From: Lachnospiraceae bacterium
Lineage (GTDB): Bacteria > Bacillota_A > Clostridia > Lachnospirales > Lachnospiraceae
Assembly: GCA_017416505.1 (NCBI GenBank)
Contig: JAFQCI010000131.1
Span: 1-58,205, forward strand
Direction of reading: 5' to 3'
Length of the DNA: 58,205 nucleotides
In this document: positions 17,382-26,294 of the stretch, piece after piece
Numbering within the stretch: the stretch's first letter is position 1
Layout: each line of letters opens with the position of its first letter
Made by a program: the position numbers and the translations under genes
Notes under the pieces: generated by a model
What the model was told of the DNA's origin: nothing
The model's database searches: none
The model's input: only the letters and a program-made list of their open reading frames with translations

Positions 17382-18713
17382 TTATTCCCCACATAAAAAA
17401 ATCACAAACTCCATCTCAGAAGTTTCTTCAAAGCGTTTTACATAGATATCCCCACCTAGCCGTTTTGCCATCTCTTTAGCGACAAATAATCCAATTCCGC
17501 TTCCTTCTTCATGTTCCGCATTGGAACCACGCCAAAAACTCTTAAAAATAAATGGTATTTCTTGTTCCGGTAAAAGTTTTCCCTTATTTTTTACCGAGAA
17601 AAAATATCCCTCATCCTGTTTTTCCATGGATACGGTAATACCTGTCCCATCTCCATATTTCATGGCGTTTTCAATAAATTGTGAGAGAATGTGAAACAAA
17701 CCCTCTTTATCACTATTTATCATAGGATTTCCAATACACTCTATCCTATAGGCAATTCGCTTCACCTTCAGTCGGTTTGCGTATTCCTGCTCAATTTCTT
17801 CTGCCAGCTCCTTCAGATAAAACACCTGTATCTGTGGTTCAAAATCACATAATGCTGTGGATGCAGCGAGCAACATTTTCGATACAAGTTCTTCCATATC
17901 CATGGCATTTTTCTCGATTTTTTTCGCAATTTCCACATCCTTTGGATTTACATTATTTGAATCTTGATATAATCCGGTTTCTATGGCATTGGCGTATAGT
18001 TTGATATTTGCTACCGGCGTTTTTATACCATGGGCAATGGAAGTAAGCATTGCCTGTCTTTCATACTCCAGTTTTTGAACCTTCTTTTTATTGCTTTCAA
18101 GAGTATCATTCAACATATTCATACCCCATACGAATTTACCAAAATACCGGTTTTTCGTTTCCGGAAGTTTTTCATGGGTAATGCCTTTGGATAATTTCTC
18201 CGGATATTCTTTAAGGCTTTGAAAGGGTTTAAGTATTCTTCTGTTTCCATACCATAATATTGCCACAATGCAAAAAAAGCAGGTAATCAAAACCGCATTC
18301 ATGATTTTGCGGCTTCCTGCCACGAAATTATCTTCATATTTATATTCTAAAAAGCCAATCAGACTTCCTTCCTCCCCATAAAGATTCCAGATATATGATT
18401 TTTGATTGGTTTCCATTACGGAGAAGTTTTCTGTTTCTAAAGTGCTTAGCGGAAGGAATATCATGAAATCCGGTACATTCTCTTTTCCATACTCTGTTTC
18501 CCAGTTTCCCCTTTCTTCTTCCCATAATGTAGACATATTTACGGATGTATCCTGCCATAATGCTTTTCTTATCTGGTCAGTGATACGATTCATTGCTACA
18601 TATCGTTCCTGATGCTGATTCATTACTGCCTTTTCATATGCTACATTAAAAACAGCTAAAAGCAAAACAAATCCTATGAAAATAAAAGCAATTATTTTTT
18701 TTAAACCCTTCAT
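17382..18713 (-). CDS. Sensor histidine kinase
   Basis: Membrane sensor kinase of 443 aa. It has TM helices at about 5-23 and 135-155 framing a 110-residue external sensor, then a dimerisation/phosphoacceptor region with H228 (SIAHGIKTP). ATP-binding boxes follow: FIENAMKYGDG (N box) and GSGIGLFVAKE (G box). Its ATG directly follows the TAA of the response regulator, whose last codons carry the GGAGG site, so the two are co-translated. The ABC exporter just upstream in the same direction suggests an envelope-stress or antimicrobial-peptide response; the signal is inferred. Confidence 0.93.
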   Translation of the reverse strand: MKGLKKIIAFIFIGFVLLLAVFNVAYEKAVMNQHQERYVAMNRITDQIRKALWQDTSVNMSTLWEEERGNWETEYGKENVPDFMIFLPLSTLETENFSVMETNQKSYIWNLYGEEGSLIGFLEYKYEDNFVAGSRKIMNAVLITCFFCIVAILWYGNRRILKPFQSLKEYPEKLSKGITHEKLPETKNRYFGKFVWGMNMLNDTLESNKKKVQKLEYERQAMLTSIAHGIKTPVANIKLYANAIETGLYQDSNNVNPKDVEIAKKIEKNAMDMEELVSKMLLAASTALCDFEPQIQVFYLKELAEEIEQEYANRLKVKRIAYRIECIGNPMINSDKEGLFHILSQFIENAMKYGDGTGITVSMEKQDEGYFFSVKNKGKLLPEQEIPFIFKSFWRGSNAEHEEGSGIGLFVAKEMAKRLGGDIYVKRFEETSEMEFVIFLCGE

Positions 18714-19394
18714 TTATGAGCCTCCAAACTTATACCCAATTTTCCAGACAGTTTGTATCAGTTCTGGTTTTTTCGGGTCCTTCTCAAGTTTTTCCCTCAG
18801 CCAGCGAATATGAACGTTCAATGTTGCCGGCTCGCTATAACAATCCGAACCCCAAATTTCATTGAATAATACATTCTTATCCACTACCTCTCCCACATGT
18901 TTCATGAGATAATATAAAACATCAAATTCTTTCCCTTTGATATCTATTTTCTCTCCATTCTGCGTTACCGTTCTGGCTGTATAATCCAAGGTAATTCCAC
19001 ATTCAGTTAGAATGTGCCTTTCTTCTTTTGGTTCGTAACTTCTTCGTATCAATGCTTTTATCTTTGCCACCAGTACCGATATGGAAAATGGTTTTTCAAT
19101 ATAATCGTCTGCTCCAATTTCATATCCTAACAGTTTGCTCTTATCATCCGTCTTGGCACTCATCATAAGAACGGGAGTATTGGCTTTCCTTCGAATCAAG
19201 CTGCAGGTTTCAAATCCATCCATCCCCGGCAGCATAATATCAAGAAGTACCAGCTTACACTTCTCTTTTTCCAAAACCTTCAAGCCTTCCTCCGCACTCA
19301 TTTTCCATATAACCAAAAAACCTTCTCTGCTAAGGAAATCACGAATCAAGGTTCCTAGTTCCTGATTGTCTTCTATCATAAGTATATCTGTCAT
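18714..19394 (-). CDS. OmpR-family response regulator
   Basis: A 226-aa regulator with a receiver domain (acidic pocket ED at 8-9, phospho-acceptor D52 in LLDIMLPGMDG, K at about 101) and an OmpR/PhoB winged helix with IKGKEFDVLYYLM. The ATG at 19394 has GGGGGA upstream; the longer frame to 19451 adds a non-homologous tail. It is partner of the kinase immediately downstream. Likely targets include the ABC exporter and hydrolase genes upstream. Confidence 0.93.
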   Translation of the reverse strand: MTDILMIEDNQELGTLIRDFLSREGFLVIWKMSAEEGLKVLEKEKCKLVLLDIMLPGMDGFETCSLIRRKANTPVLMMSAKTDDKSKLLGYEIGADDYIEKPFSISVLVAKIKALIRRSYEPKEERHILTECGITLDYTARTVTQNGEKIDIKGKEFDVLYYLMKHVGEVVDKNVLFNEIWGSDCYSEPATLNVHIRWLREKLEKDPKKPELIQTVWKIGYKFGGS

Positions 19395-19545
19395 CCGCAT
19401 TCCCCCTGAAGCTTCTGAAATTGAAATCATAGTATTCGTATCTATCGTCATTTTACATATACCTTACTTTCTCTTATAGTATATATAAATTCCAGCTAGA
19501 ATACAACCTACCTTTTTACGCTATTTATTATTTGATTAATATGAT

Positions 19546-19578
19546 GTTACTGTCCACTCGTGCCTCGTAAACAGTAAC
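19546..19578 (-). repeat. Repeat-element end hairpin, fragment D
   Basis: GTTACTGT and ACAGTAAC frame CACTCGTGCCTCGT, the reverse complement of the end hairpin of copy B at 32057-32089. Only this hairpin is present. It lies just downstream of the stop codon of the 19586 gene on the minus strand, where it could act as a 3'-end structure. Confidence 0.75.
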
Positions 19579-19585
19579 GATATGA

Positions 19586-20143
19586 TTACAAATAATCATC
19601 CGGAATTTTAATTACCGGAACGTCCTGTTGGATATCACTTGAACCAAAACCATCAGTTGGATGATTCGTGGTTTGCGGTGGGGTAAAATCGTAGTCATCA
19701 ATCACAATTCCTTTTGGTATCGGTGATTCTACAAAAACAGGATCCCCGTTCATGATTGATTTTACGATATACGTTACAAGCAAAACAAGCATAAAAATAA
19801 AATCTATACCCCAATAAAATGAACCTTTTACTACATTTCCATCTGAATCCATATAGAAACTGACGGTATCTCCCTCTTTTTCCCAGAAACTTGACCTAAG
19901 TCCATTTATATAAAGCGTTTCACCTTGGTATTCAAAACTGACAGATAAGTAGTGGTTCGTTTTTCCTCTTTTCCCACTTCCATAACGTTTCTCATATTTA
20001 TCAATTATAGTACCTGTCATTTTAGTATAGTTATCCTTATGTATGGCAACTTCCAAACATTCTATAGAATTTAGCAAAGTAGCCGTAAAAAACAGTATTA
20101 GTATAACCGAAAACAGATGTTCTTTTACAAGCTTTTCTATCAT
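19586..20143 (-). CDS. Two-TM membrane protein, DUF3592-like
   Basis: A 185-aa protein with TM helices at about 9-27 and 108-127. Between them is a small beta-rich external domain (GTIIDKYEKRYG...FWEKEGDTVSFYMD) resembling DUF3592, a family of unknown function. The Pro/Asp-rich tail has no obvious motif. GGAGAAGG precedes the ATG. It lies 30 bp after the C45-type hydrolase and before the two-component system, in the same direction, so it is probably part of that locus. Confidence 0.65.
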   Translation of the reverse strand: MIEKLVKEHLFSVILILFFTATLLNSIECLEVAIHKDNYTKMTGTIIDKYEKRYGSGKRGKTNHYLSVSFEYQGETLYINGLRSSFWEKEGDTVSFYMDSDGNVVKGSFYWGIDFIFMLVLLVTYIVKSIMNGDPVFVESPIPKGIVIDDYDFTPPQTTNHPTDGFGSSDIQQDVPVIKIPDDYL

Positions 20144-20173
20144 TTTCCTTCTCCTTTACATAGCATGCATTTT

Positions 20174-21583
20174 TTAATATTCCCCTACCTCCACAAATTC
20201 CGGCTTGTCTACCACACCTTCTGTTCCTGTAAATGCTACCTGAATCTTTCCTGTGGCATAATCAAGAATCACCATGTGAAACACTGTTTCAGAATGAACA
20301 CTTACGACAGTGCTGTCTACCTTCTCGCAGGTCAGCATATCCTTCACATCTGTAAGGGATATTTTTTCTTTCTTACCAATCCATTCATTGTATTTTAACC
20401 ATCTTACCAAATTTTCCTGATTTCCGGTTAAGTTGTCTGCATTTTCAGCTGCTGCAAAGGAATTTACCACGCAAAGACTGTCAGGATTATCCCAGACCAG
20501 ATTGTCATGGAGTTTTGTGGAAGTGTCCCTTAATAAAGAAATTCCTTCTCCTTCCACTACACAGTTTTCCACACAGTAAGAATTGTCCTTATCCGTAAGA
20601 ATCAGATTATGGGACCAGGTATAGTTTTTGCTGTTTGCAATCAGATAATTTCCCACGTCTTTCGCATTGTCCAAATTTTCTAAGGCATATCGGATATCGT
20701 AGGTATAACAGGTTTTTCCTTCATAAACATACTCTCCACCGCTTCCAACATCCAATATCCCAATAAATACTCCATCATCATTGACCGCAGTTAAAACATC
20801 CAAAAGTCCCAATACAGAAATACCTGTAATGGATTTTTCTCCATTTTTCATATGTACCACGCAGTGAACGTTACACATCTGATTTTCACTGCCCAAATCC
20901 CATTCCAGAATTCTGGCAGTGATAGTTTCTCCTGTGGCACTTTTTTCTCCCCAAACAGACATGGCACTGCAGGAAGTCCCCCGAAGGGCATCTGGAATCA
21001 TCTGAGCAAGCATGGCTTCCTCATAACTGAATACCCCGTTTTCCACAAAGCCTTGTTCTCCATTGGAAATAACTTTTGCAAAGTGTTCCATTTCCTTTTG
21101 ATATTCTTCCGGCAAAGAAGCTTTTAATGTATTCAGCCTTTTAAGTACCGGTGTATAATCCCCTTGTAGATTTGGAAATGCCAGTTTTATATTTTCATAT
21201 AAATAAGGCTCCATCACTGCACCATATTCCGGATATGCCATCAGAATAGTTTTGGCATAGGCTGCCCCCACTTCTTCATAACTTCCATTTTCATAATCTA
21301 AAGTAACATCATAATAATCTTCTTTCTTCTCTATGACACACAACCCATTCTCGGATTTGAATATCTCCAAAGTTTCCTGAACCTTAGGAGCTATTCCCTC
21401 ATAACTTCCTTCTACATAAAAAGAACTGACTGGTTTGATATCACTTTTGCCCTGTTTCGGGACTTCATAAGTATCATAACTTTCCGGATTGCCGCTACAG
21501 GCAGTTAGAAACGTACAAATACCTGCTGCCAAAATCCATGTTTTGACGTAATCTTTCCTCTTTTTTCCTTTTTCTTTCTTCAT
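20174..21583 (-). CDS. Lipoprotein, C45/acyl-transferase-like amide hydrolase
   Basis: A 469-aa lipoprotein with a basic start, hydrophobic stretch and lipobox LTAC (Cys about 29). The segment SCSAMSVWGEKSATG...ARILEWD matches the linear-amide C-N hydrolase/C45 acyltransferase family, whose nucleophile would be C205. Members hydrolyse acyl-amides or penicillin/bile-type substrates; here the substrate is unknown. The ATG at 21583 is favoured over an in-frame TTG at 21625. Downstream of the ABC exporter and upstream of the TCS, it may process or detoxify a peptide or lipid the locus responds to. Confidence 0.75.
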   Translation of the reverse strand: MKKEKGKKRKDYVKTWILAAGICTFLTACSGNPESYDTYEVPKQGKSDIKPVSSFYVEGSYEGIAPKVQETLEIFKSENGLCVIEKKEDYYDVTLDYENGSYEEVGAAYAKTILMAYPEYGAVMEPYLYENIKLAFPNLQGDYTPVLKRLNTLKASLPEEYQKEMEHFAKVISNGEQGFVENGVFSYEEAMLAQMIPDALRGTSCSAMSVWGEKSATGETITARILEWDLGSENQMCNVHCVVHMKNGEKSITGISVLGLLDVLTAVNDDGVFIGILDVGSGGEYVYEGKTCYTYDIRYALENLDNAKDVGNYLIANSKNYTWSHNLILTDKDNSYCVENCVVEGEGISLLRDTSTKLHDNLVWDNPDSLCVVNSFAAAENADNLTGNQENLVRWLKYNEWIGKKEKISLTDVKDMLTCEKVDSTVVSVHSETVFHMVILDYATGKIQVAFTGTEGVVDKPEFVEVGEY

Positions 21584-21709
21584 ATATGAACCGAGTCCTT
21601 TCCTGCAAATTTGTTTCTCTAACAAAGTAAGATTAGTGGGATCAATTATAAATTACTTGTGTTCTTTTCTTCCGTAAAATACACGTTTCATTCATAACTG
21701 TTTTCCCTT

Positions 21710-22471
21710 CTACCATCCCTGTTCCATCAGCCAGTTTTTTAGGGTACGTTCTCTTTTCTCTAATTCCTGCTTATCCTTTAATTTTCCAAGCTGTATCTCC
21801 CCTTGAATATTGCCATCCATCAGATATATGATTCGGTCACTTTGAGCAGCAACTTTTTCACTATGGGTTACCATGAGAATACTGGTTCCTTCCTGATTTG
21901 CCGCCACCAATTCTTTCATTACATCATTGGCAGCCTTTGAATTTAAAGCACCCGTTGGCTCATCTGCAAAGATTACCTCGGGATAATTAATTAACGCCCG
22001 GCAAAGACAGGCACGTTGCAACTGACCGCCTGAAACCTCCGTAATATCCCGTTCCGCTATATCAATCAAATTCAGTCTTCGCATCAAGGTTTCTGCTCTT
22101 TTATTTACTTCCTCCCTTGACAGCACCCCTGCCTGATATCCGGGAAGAACAATATTATCCAAAATACAGAGTTTTTTCATCATATACATTTGCTGAAATA
22201 CAAATCCCATCTCTGTAAGGCGAAGTCGGGATAACTGTTTTTCATTCATGTTCTCTATATTTTTCCCATTAAAAATAACCTCTCCGGATGTCATTTTATC
22301 CATACCGCTGATGGTATACAACAAGGTGGATTTTCCGCTTCCACTAGGTCCCATAATGGATACAAATTCGCCCCGGTTCATTTGAAAATTTACATTCTGC
22401 AATACATTATTGCTGTATTTATTTACGATATATGTTTTACATAAATCTTTTACTGATAATACCGTATTCAT
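21710..22471 (-). CDS. ABC transporter ATP-binding protein (MacB/LolD type)
   Basis: A 253-aa cytoplasmic ATPase with Walker A GPSGSGKST, signature VSGGQLQRA, Walker B VIFADEP and switch His in VTHSEK. The subfamily pairs with FtsX-type permeases such as the one immediately upstream, powering mechanotransmission or export of peptides and lipoproteins. GGAGG lies 10 bases before the ATG. Confidence 0.95.
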   Translation of the reverse strand: MNTVLSVKDLCKTYIVNKYSNNVLQNVNFQMNRGEFVSIMGPSGSGKSTLLYTISGMDKMTSGEVIFNGKNIENMNEKQLSRLRLTEMGFVFQQMYMMKKLCILDNIVLPGYQAGVLSREEVNKRAETLMRRLNLIDIAERDITEVSGGQLQRACLCRALINYPEVIFADEPTGALNSKAANDVMKELVAANQEGTSILMVTHSEKVAAQSDRIIYLMDGNIQGEIQLGKLKDKQELEKRERTLKNWLMEQGW

Positions 22472-22522
22472 CTGCTTTCATCCTCCATTTTCTTTCATTC
22501 CCGTTTATTTTTCCATCTTTCA

Positions 22523-24937
22523 TTACTCTTCCCGGATTTTCCATATTTCTATATTTTTTATGCTCTTAAGCCGGATTAACATCGTCACCAGAACTACTAA
22601 AAAGACTAGCAATGGTACCAGGATATAGGTGGAAATCGGCTCAATAATAAAGGTAAATCCTGTCAACCCTAGAAAACCAAACAACTGAGTAACCAATAAT
22701 TGTCCAGCAGTATTTACTATAACATTTCCTGCCACAACAGAAATCACTAAAAGAATCCCCATTCGTAGCAACTGCCATGCTTTCACGCTACCGGTCTCAA
22801 ATCCCAGACTCTTAAGCATCGCAATGGATGGTATCTCTTCTTCCAGTAATACACTGGAATAAAGACTGGTAATTAGAATCAACACCAGAATGATAACGGT
22901 AGATAACACATATTCAAGCAGGGTTAAAATTCCATTGAAATCAGCCATATAATAATCTAAGTATTCCTCTATGGTCTTTACCGACTCTGCTCCGTATAAG
23001 TTCCGAATTTCTTCCACATACTTATCTTTTTCTTTTTCAGGTGCATTGATTTCTTCTTTGATGATGAAATATCCCATCTCATAACCATTCTCAAATTCAT
23101 TTCCCATAATGGCTGTGGCAGTTCCCTGTTCCATATAATCAAAGAATCCGGTAATGATAAACTCTCCCTTTACCTCATTCATACTGATATTATCTTCGCC
23201 CAATTCATAATAAGTGATGGAAATCTTATCTCCAACCTTTAGCCCCTTTTCCTTTGCCGAAAAATAGCTAAGGGCGATTTCATTTTTAAGCTCTGGAACG
23301 GTTCCACCTTCCCGATAGGTAAATTCCTCTGTATCTACTTCTCCAAATAACATCAAAACATCTCGTTCTTCCCCATCTGACATGGTTGTTGTACCATTGC
23401 TCAGCATATCATAATGGATTTTGGCTGGAATACCTGCGCCTTCCAATTCTTCATTAATCAACTCCAGCATACCGGTTTCGCTTCCGGTTTTACTCAGATA
23501 TTCTTTCAATTGCTCATCGGAAAGGTCAATATAAAAATCAACATTTAAGCCCAGTTGATATTTCAAAAATTCTTCTGATATGACTGAGTTTTTCAGATGC
23601 ACCGTACATAGAATCACTGTAATTCCAAGGGTATAGGCAACAATCAGGAACAAATACCTCTTTAAGCGGTTTACCACGTCCGATACTGCCAAAAATAGAG
23701 AAATCGGCATCTTCTTACGTTTATGCAGATACAAGCCGGATGTCTTCCCAAACCGCTCTCCCCGATTCTCTCCATGAATGGCATCCATAACGGATATTTT
23801 TTTCATCCGTTGCATTACAAACATAGTAAAGAGAATCATAATTCCAACTATACTTACTACTGCCATAATACCAATCAGCCCAATTACCTTACTATCCGGC
23901 AAAATGGTATTCTTACTAAACATTGTCAGCATAATCTTTGCAACAGGAATTCCTGCAAAAATTCCAATGATTCCCCCTATTACGGAAAAAGCAATGTATT
24001 TAGCAGCGAACAGCCATCGAAAGCCAAAGGAATCCACACCAATTGCCTTCATCATACCGATTTCCTTTTCTTCCTCCTTGATGGCCGAAATCATGGTGAA
24101 CCGGATGGTCATGAAGATAATCAGAATCATAAAAATACTGATAATCACCATAAATACAGATACTACATATAAAATAATATAACTATCATCTGACTGATTC
24201 TCCTGCACCGCAAAAGTATTCAAACTGCCCATATTCTGCTTTGCATAATCCGATAGAAACAAAAATGGTACCACACCTTCTGTCAACTTTAATTCAAAGG
24301 TATCTACTTTAATTGGTGACTGCTCGCTTATTAATTCATAATCCGCATCCGATACTATGTACCGTTGATAAGCTATCGGCATAGGATCCTTAAAGAAATG
24401 ACTCACTGTAAATTCATAGGTATAGCCCATCTGAGTTGTCAATTTTACTTTATCTCCAATGGATACTCCTGTCATATCCTTTATGGTCTGTGGAATTGCA
24501 ATGCACCCATTTTCAACATAAAACCGCTTATCATCCAAATCATATACCACATTTTGTTCAAAATTTTGTTTTGTAATAAAATGAGACAATTCAAAAAACG
24601 AAGCATTCAAATCTTCCTCATAATTTTCAAAATCAATATTTGTATTGACGAATTCTATCATTTCGCCGTTGGATACCTTTTCTACTTCACTCTTACTATT
24701 AAGCCATTCTAATATTTTTTCCCTGTCCTTCTCCCTATCCCGGACACTGGATTGACTTATCAGCACTAAATCCGAAGAATTGCAAATTTCAAACGTTCTT
24801 TCCTTTCCGGCAAGATGTGCATATACCTGTATGGCACTTGCCACCACTAAAATGGAGGCCACCGTCATGAAAAGAAACAATATCACATTTAAACCTTTTT
24901 TCAATTTTAAGTCCTTTTTTAACATTTTGAAAAACAT
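22523..24937 (-). CDS. FtsX-type ABC transporter permease
   Basis: An 804-aa permease with an N-terminal TM helix, a large external domain (about 45-260), three TM helices with the FtsX loop EEKEIGMMKAIG, a second external domain, and three C-terminal TM helices with EEEIPSIAMLKSLGF. This duplicated-FtsX layout is typical of Firmicute exporters linked to two-component systems. The ATG at 24937 has GAGGG seven bases upstream; the frame to 24964 lacks a site. It probably forms a complex with the ATPase at 21710. Confidence 0.9.
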   Translation of the reverse strand: MFFKMLKKDLKLKKGLNVILFLFMTVASILVVASAIQVYAHLAGKERTFEICNSSDLVLISQSSVRDREKDREKILEWLNSKSEVEKVSNGEMIEFVNTNIDFENYEEDLNASFFELSHFITKQNFEQNVVYDLDDKRFYVENGCIAIPQTIKDMTGVSIGDKVKLTTQMGYTYEFTVSHFFKDPMPIAYQRYIVSDADYELISEQSPIKVDTFELKLTEGVVPFLFLSDYAKQNMGSLNTFAVQENQSDDSYIILYVVSVFMVIISIFMILIIFMTIRFTMISAIKEEEKEIGMMKAIGVDSFGFRWLFAAKYIAFSVIGGIIGIFAGIPVAKIMLTMFSKNTILPDSKVIGLIGIMAVVSIVGIMILFTMFVMQRMKKISVMDAIHGENRGERFGKTSGLYLHKRKKMPISLFLAVSDVVNRLKRYLFLIVAYTLGITVILCTVHLKNSVISEEFLKYQLGLNVDFYIDLSDEQLKEYLSKTGSETGMLELINEELEGAGIPAKIHYDMLSNGTTTMSDGEERDVLMLFGEVDTEEFTYREGGTVPELKNEIALSYFSAKEKGLKVGDKISITYYELGEDNISMNEVKGEFIITGFFDYMEQGTATAIMGNEFENGYEMGYFIIKEEINAPEKEKDKYVEEIRNLYGAESVKTIEEYLDYYMADFNGILTLLEYVLSTVIILVLILITSLYSSVLLEEEIPSIAMLKSLGFETGSVKAWQLLRMGILLVISVVAGNVIVNTAGQLLVTQLFGFLGLTGFTFIIEPISTYILVPLLVFLVVLVTMLIRLKSIKNIEIWKIREE

Positions 24938-25082
24938 ACTTTTTCCCTCTTTGCTCATCATCATTTTATATATGTTAATTTCCTGTTTTGCATTGTAGAA
25001 TTCCTACAAGCAGTTCCTTGTTATAGATATGATAGCATTCTAAAGTTTAAAAAATCTTTAAATAAGAGAAAATATTTTATGT

Positions 25083-25121
25083 AAAAAAAAGCCAACAAAT
25101 AACCATGGTTATCTGTCAGCC
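25083..25121 (-). terminator. Leader terminator before the ABC permease
   Basis: A near-perfect stem built on GCTGACAGATAACC and GGTTATTTGTTGGC, followed on the minus strand by eight T residues. It lies about 145 bp upstream of the permease start, so it is either the end of an upstream transcript or an attenuator. Confidence 0.7.
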
Positions 25122-25161
25122 TTGTCTGTATAATGATTTTTAACAAAATATTCAATTTTTA

Positions 25162-25190
25162 TTGACATAATATATTTAAAATTATATAAT
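25162..25190 (+). promoter_or_regulatory. Consensus sigma-A promoter of the 25.2-kb RNA
   Basis: TTGACA (25162-25167), a 17-bp spacer and TATAAT (25185-25190), identical to consensus. Start is expected near 25197. No open reading frame follows. Confidence 0.85.
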
Positions 25191-25196
25191 AATAGT

Positions 25197-25391
25197 AGTG
25201 AGACAGCGTGCTGTTTCAGGTGGGCTAACACCTAAATCCGAAAAACTTACTGGACGAATGTGCCAGTCGTTGGCAGGCAACAGAAAAACCTGAAGCCTTG
25301 CTGGACGAATGTGCCAGCCGTTGGCGGACAACAGAAAAATTAGCCATAAAAAGAGAGTTGATAATGCTGAGGTATTATAACTCTCTTTTTA
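25197..25391 (+). ncRNA. Structured non-coding RNA with tandem hairpin modules
   Basis: About 195 nt between a consensus promoter and an intrinsic terminator (GAGAGTTgATAAT...ATTATAACTCTC, then five T). Two modules with a 51-nt period each hold CTGG-acgaatgtg-CCAG (25250-25266; 25301-25317), then GTTGGCrGrCAAC (25269-25281; 25320-25332) and AGAAAAA. Upstream, TTCAGGT (25215-25221) can pair with ACCTGAA (25288-25294), and GGCTAA (25223-25228) with TTAGCC (25340-25345); these cross, giving a pseudoknot. No ORF or ribosome site is evident. I cannot assign it to a known family; 6S, SRP and tmRNA do not fit. Confidence 0.75.
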
Positions 25392-25399
25392 AATTTCAA

Positions 25400-25583
25400 T
25401 ATCCCCATTAATTTAACTGATGTTACATTTCAGATACTTGCTATATTCTCAAAACCTGCAAACAAAACCACCTCTGTTTACAAAGATATCCGCTATGTTG
25501 CAAAAGGCGTGAAATTGAATCATTTATCTTTACCTACTAACTTATCATCCCTTATTAGTCTTGAAAACTATATTGAAAAATAA
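25400..25583 (+). pseudogene. C-terminal fragment of an unidentified plus-strand protein
   Basis: An open frame without a start reads ...DVTFQILAIFSKPANKTT and ...KLNHLSLPTNLSSLISL before TAA at 25581. The composition is clearly protein-like, but no start or ribosome site exists after the RNA terminator. I do not recognise the parent family. The rest of this gap to 25694 shows nothing else. Confidence 0.4.
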
Positions 25584-25694
25584 CAAACCATCCATAAAAA
25601 CATTTTCGCTTGTCAAAAATCAAAAATGATTGAACCTTTTCATAAATTCTTTATCACTATGAATTTTACATATCATTGCATACTACTATTTACA

Positions 25695-26294
25695 TTACTG
25701 TTTTTCAATCTCTTCCTTCATATGAAGTCGGTCTTTCTCTGTGATATTACGAAGCACTTTACATGGTGCTCCAACTGCAATTACATTCTCAGGTATATCA
25801 CTTGTAACAACACTTCCTGCCCCTATAATACTTCCATTTCCAATATGCACTCCTGCAAGAATCGTGGAATTTGCACCAATCCAAACATTTTTTCCTATAT
25901 AGATCGGCTTTGACGTATTTACGATTCTATCCTCCGGATGAATCCCATGACCGGCACAGGCAATGCAGACCCCAGGCGCAAGAAATGTATTCTCACCGAT
26001 ATACACAGGTGATGTATCCAGTATGGAACAATTATAATTAATTAAGGCAAAGCCTTCAAAATGTATGTTAAAGCCATAATCACAGTGAAAAGGAGGCTCC
26101 ATACAAATATTTATATTTTCATCTTCGAACAATTTCTTTAGTATATTTTTTCTACCCTCCTCATCATCCGGAGCAGTATGGTTAAACTCGTAGGTCAGTT
26201 TCTTTGCCCTCATCTGTATCTCTTTGGTGTAATCCTTATGCTTCGCAAAATAAGCTGTGTCGGTTTTCATAATCTCTAAAAATTTATCTCTCAT
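25695..26294 (-). CDS. Sugar O-acetyltransferase (left-handed beta-helix, Maa/NodL type)
   Basis: A 199-aa hexapeptide-repeat acetyltransferase using acetyl-CoA to acetylate maltose/galactoside-like sugars. It has an N-terminal helical cap (Mac domain) and repeats such as IGENTFLAPGV, IGKNVWIGANSTILAG and IGNGSIIGAGSVVT. The catalytic His lies in CAGHGIHPEDR. Its ATG overlaps the LacI stop by 4 bp (ATGA), so the two are co-translated, which suggests sugar-dependent control. Confidence 0.92.
   Translation of the reverse strand: MRDKFLEIMKTDTAYFAKHKDYTKEIQMRAKKLTYEFNHTAPDDEEGRKNILKKLFEDENINICMEPPFHCDYGFNIHFEGFALINYNCSILDTSPVYIGENTFLAPGVCIACAGHGIHPEDRIVNTSKPIYIGKNVWIGANSTILAGVHIGNGSIIGAGSVVTSDIPENVIAVGAPCKVLRNITEKDRLHMKEEIEKQ

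Noticed and set aside
23723..24182. Long plus-strand frames of 149 and 134 codons
   Set aside because: They are antisense to the FtsX-type permease, overlap each other and show compositions typical of shadow frames.
25197..25391. 6S RNA, SRP RNA or tmRNA
   Set aside because: It lacks the long single-bubble stem of 6S, the GGAA/GNRA SRP core and any tag reading frame.
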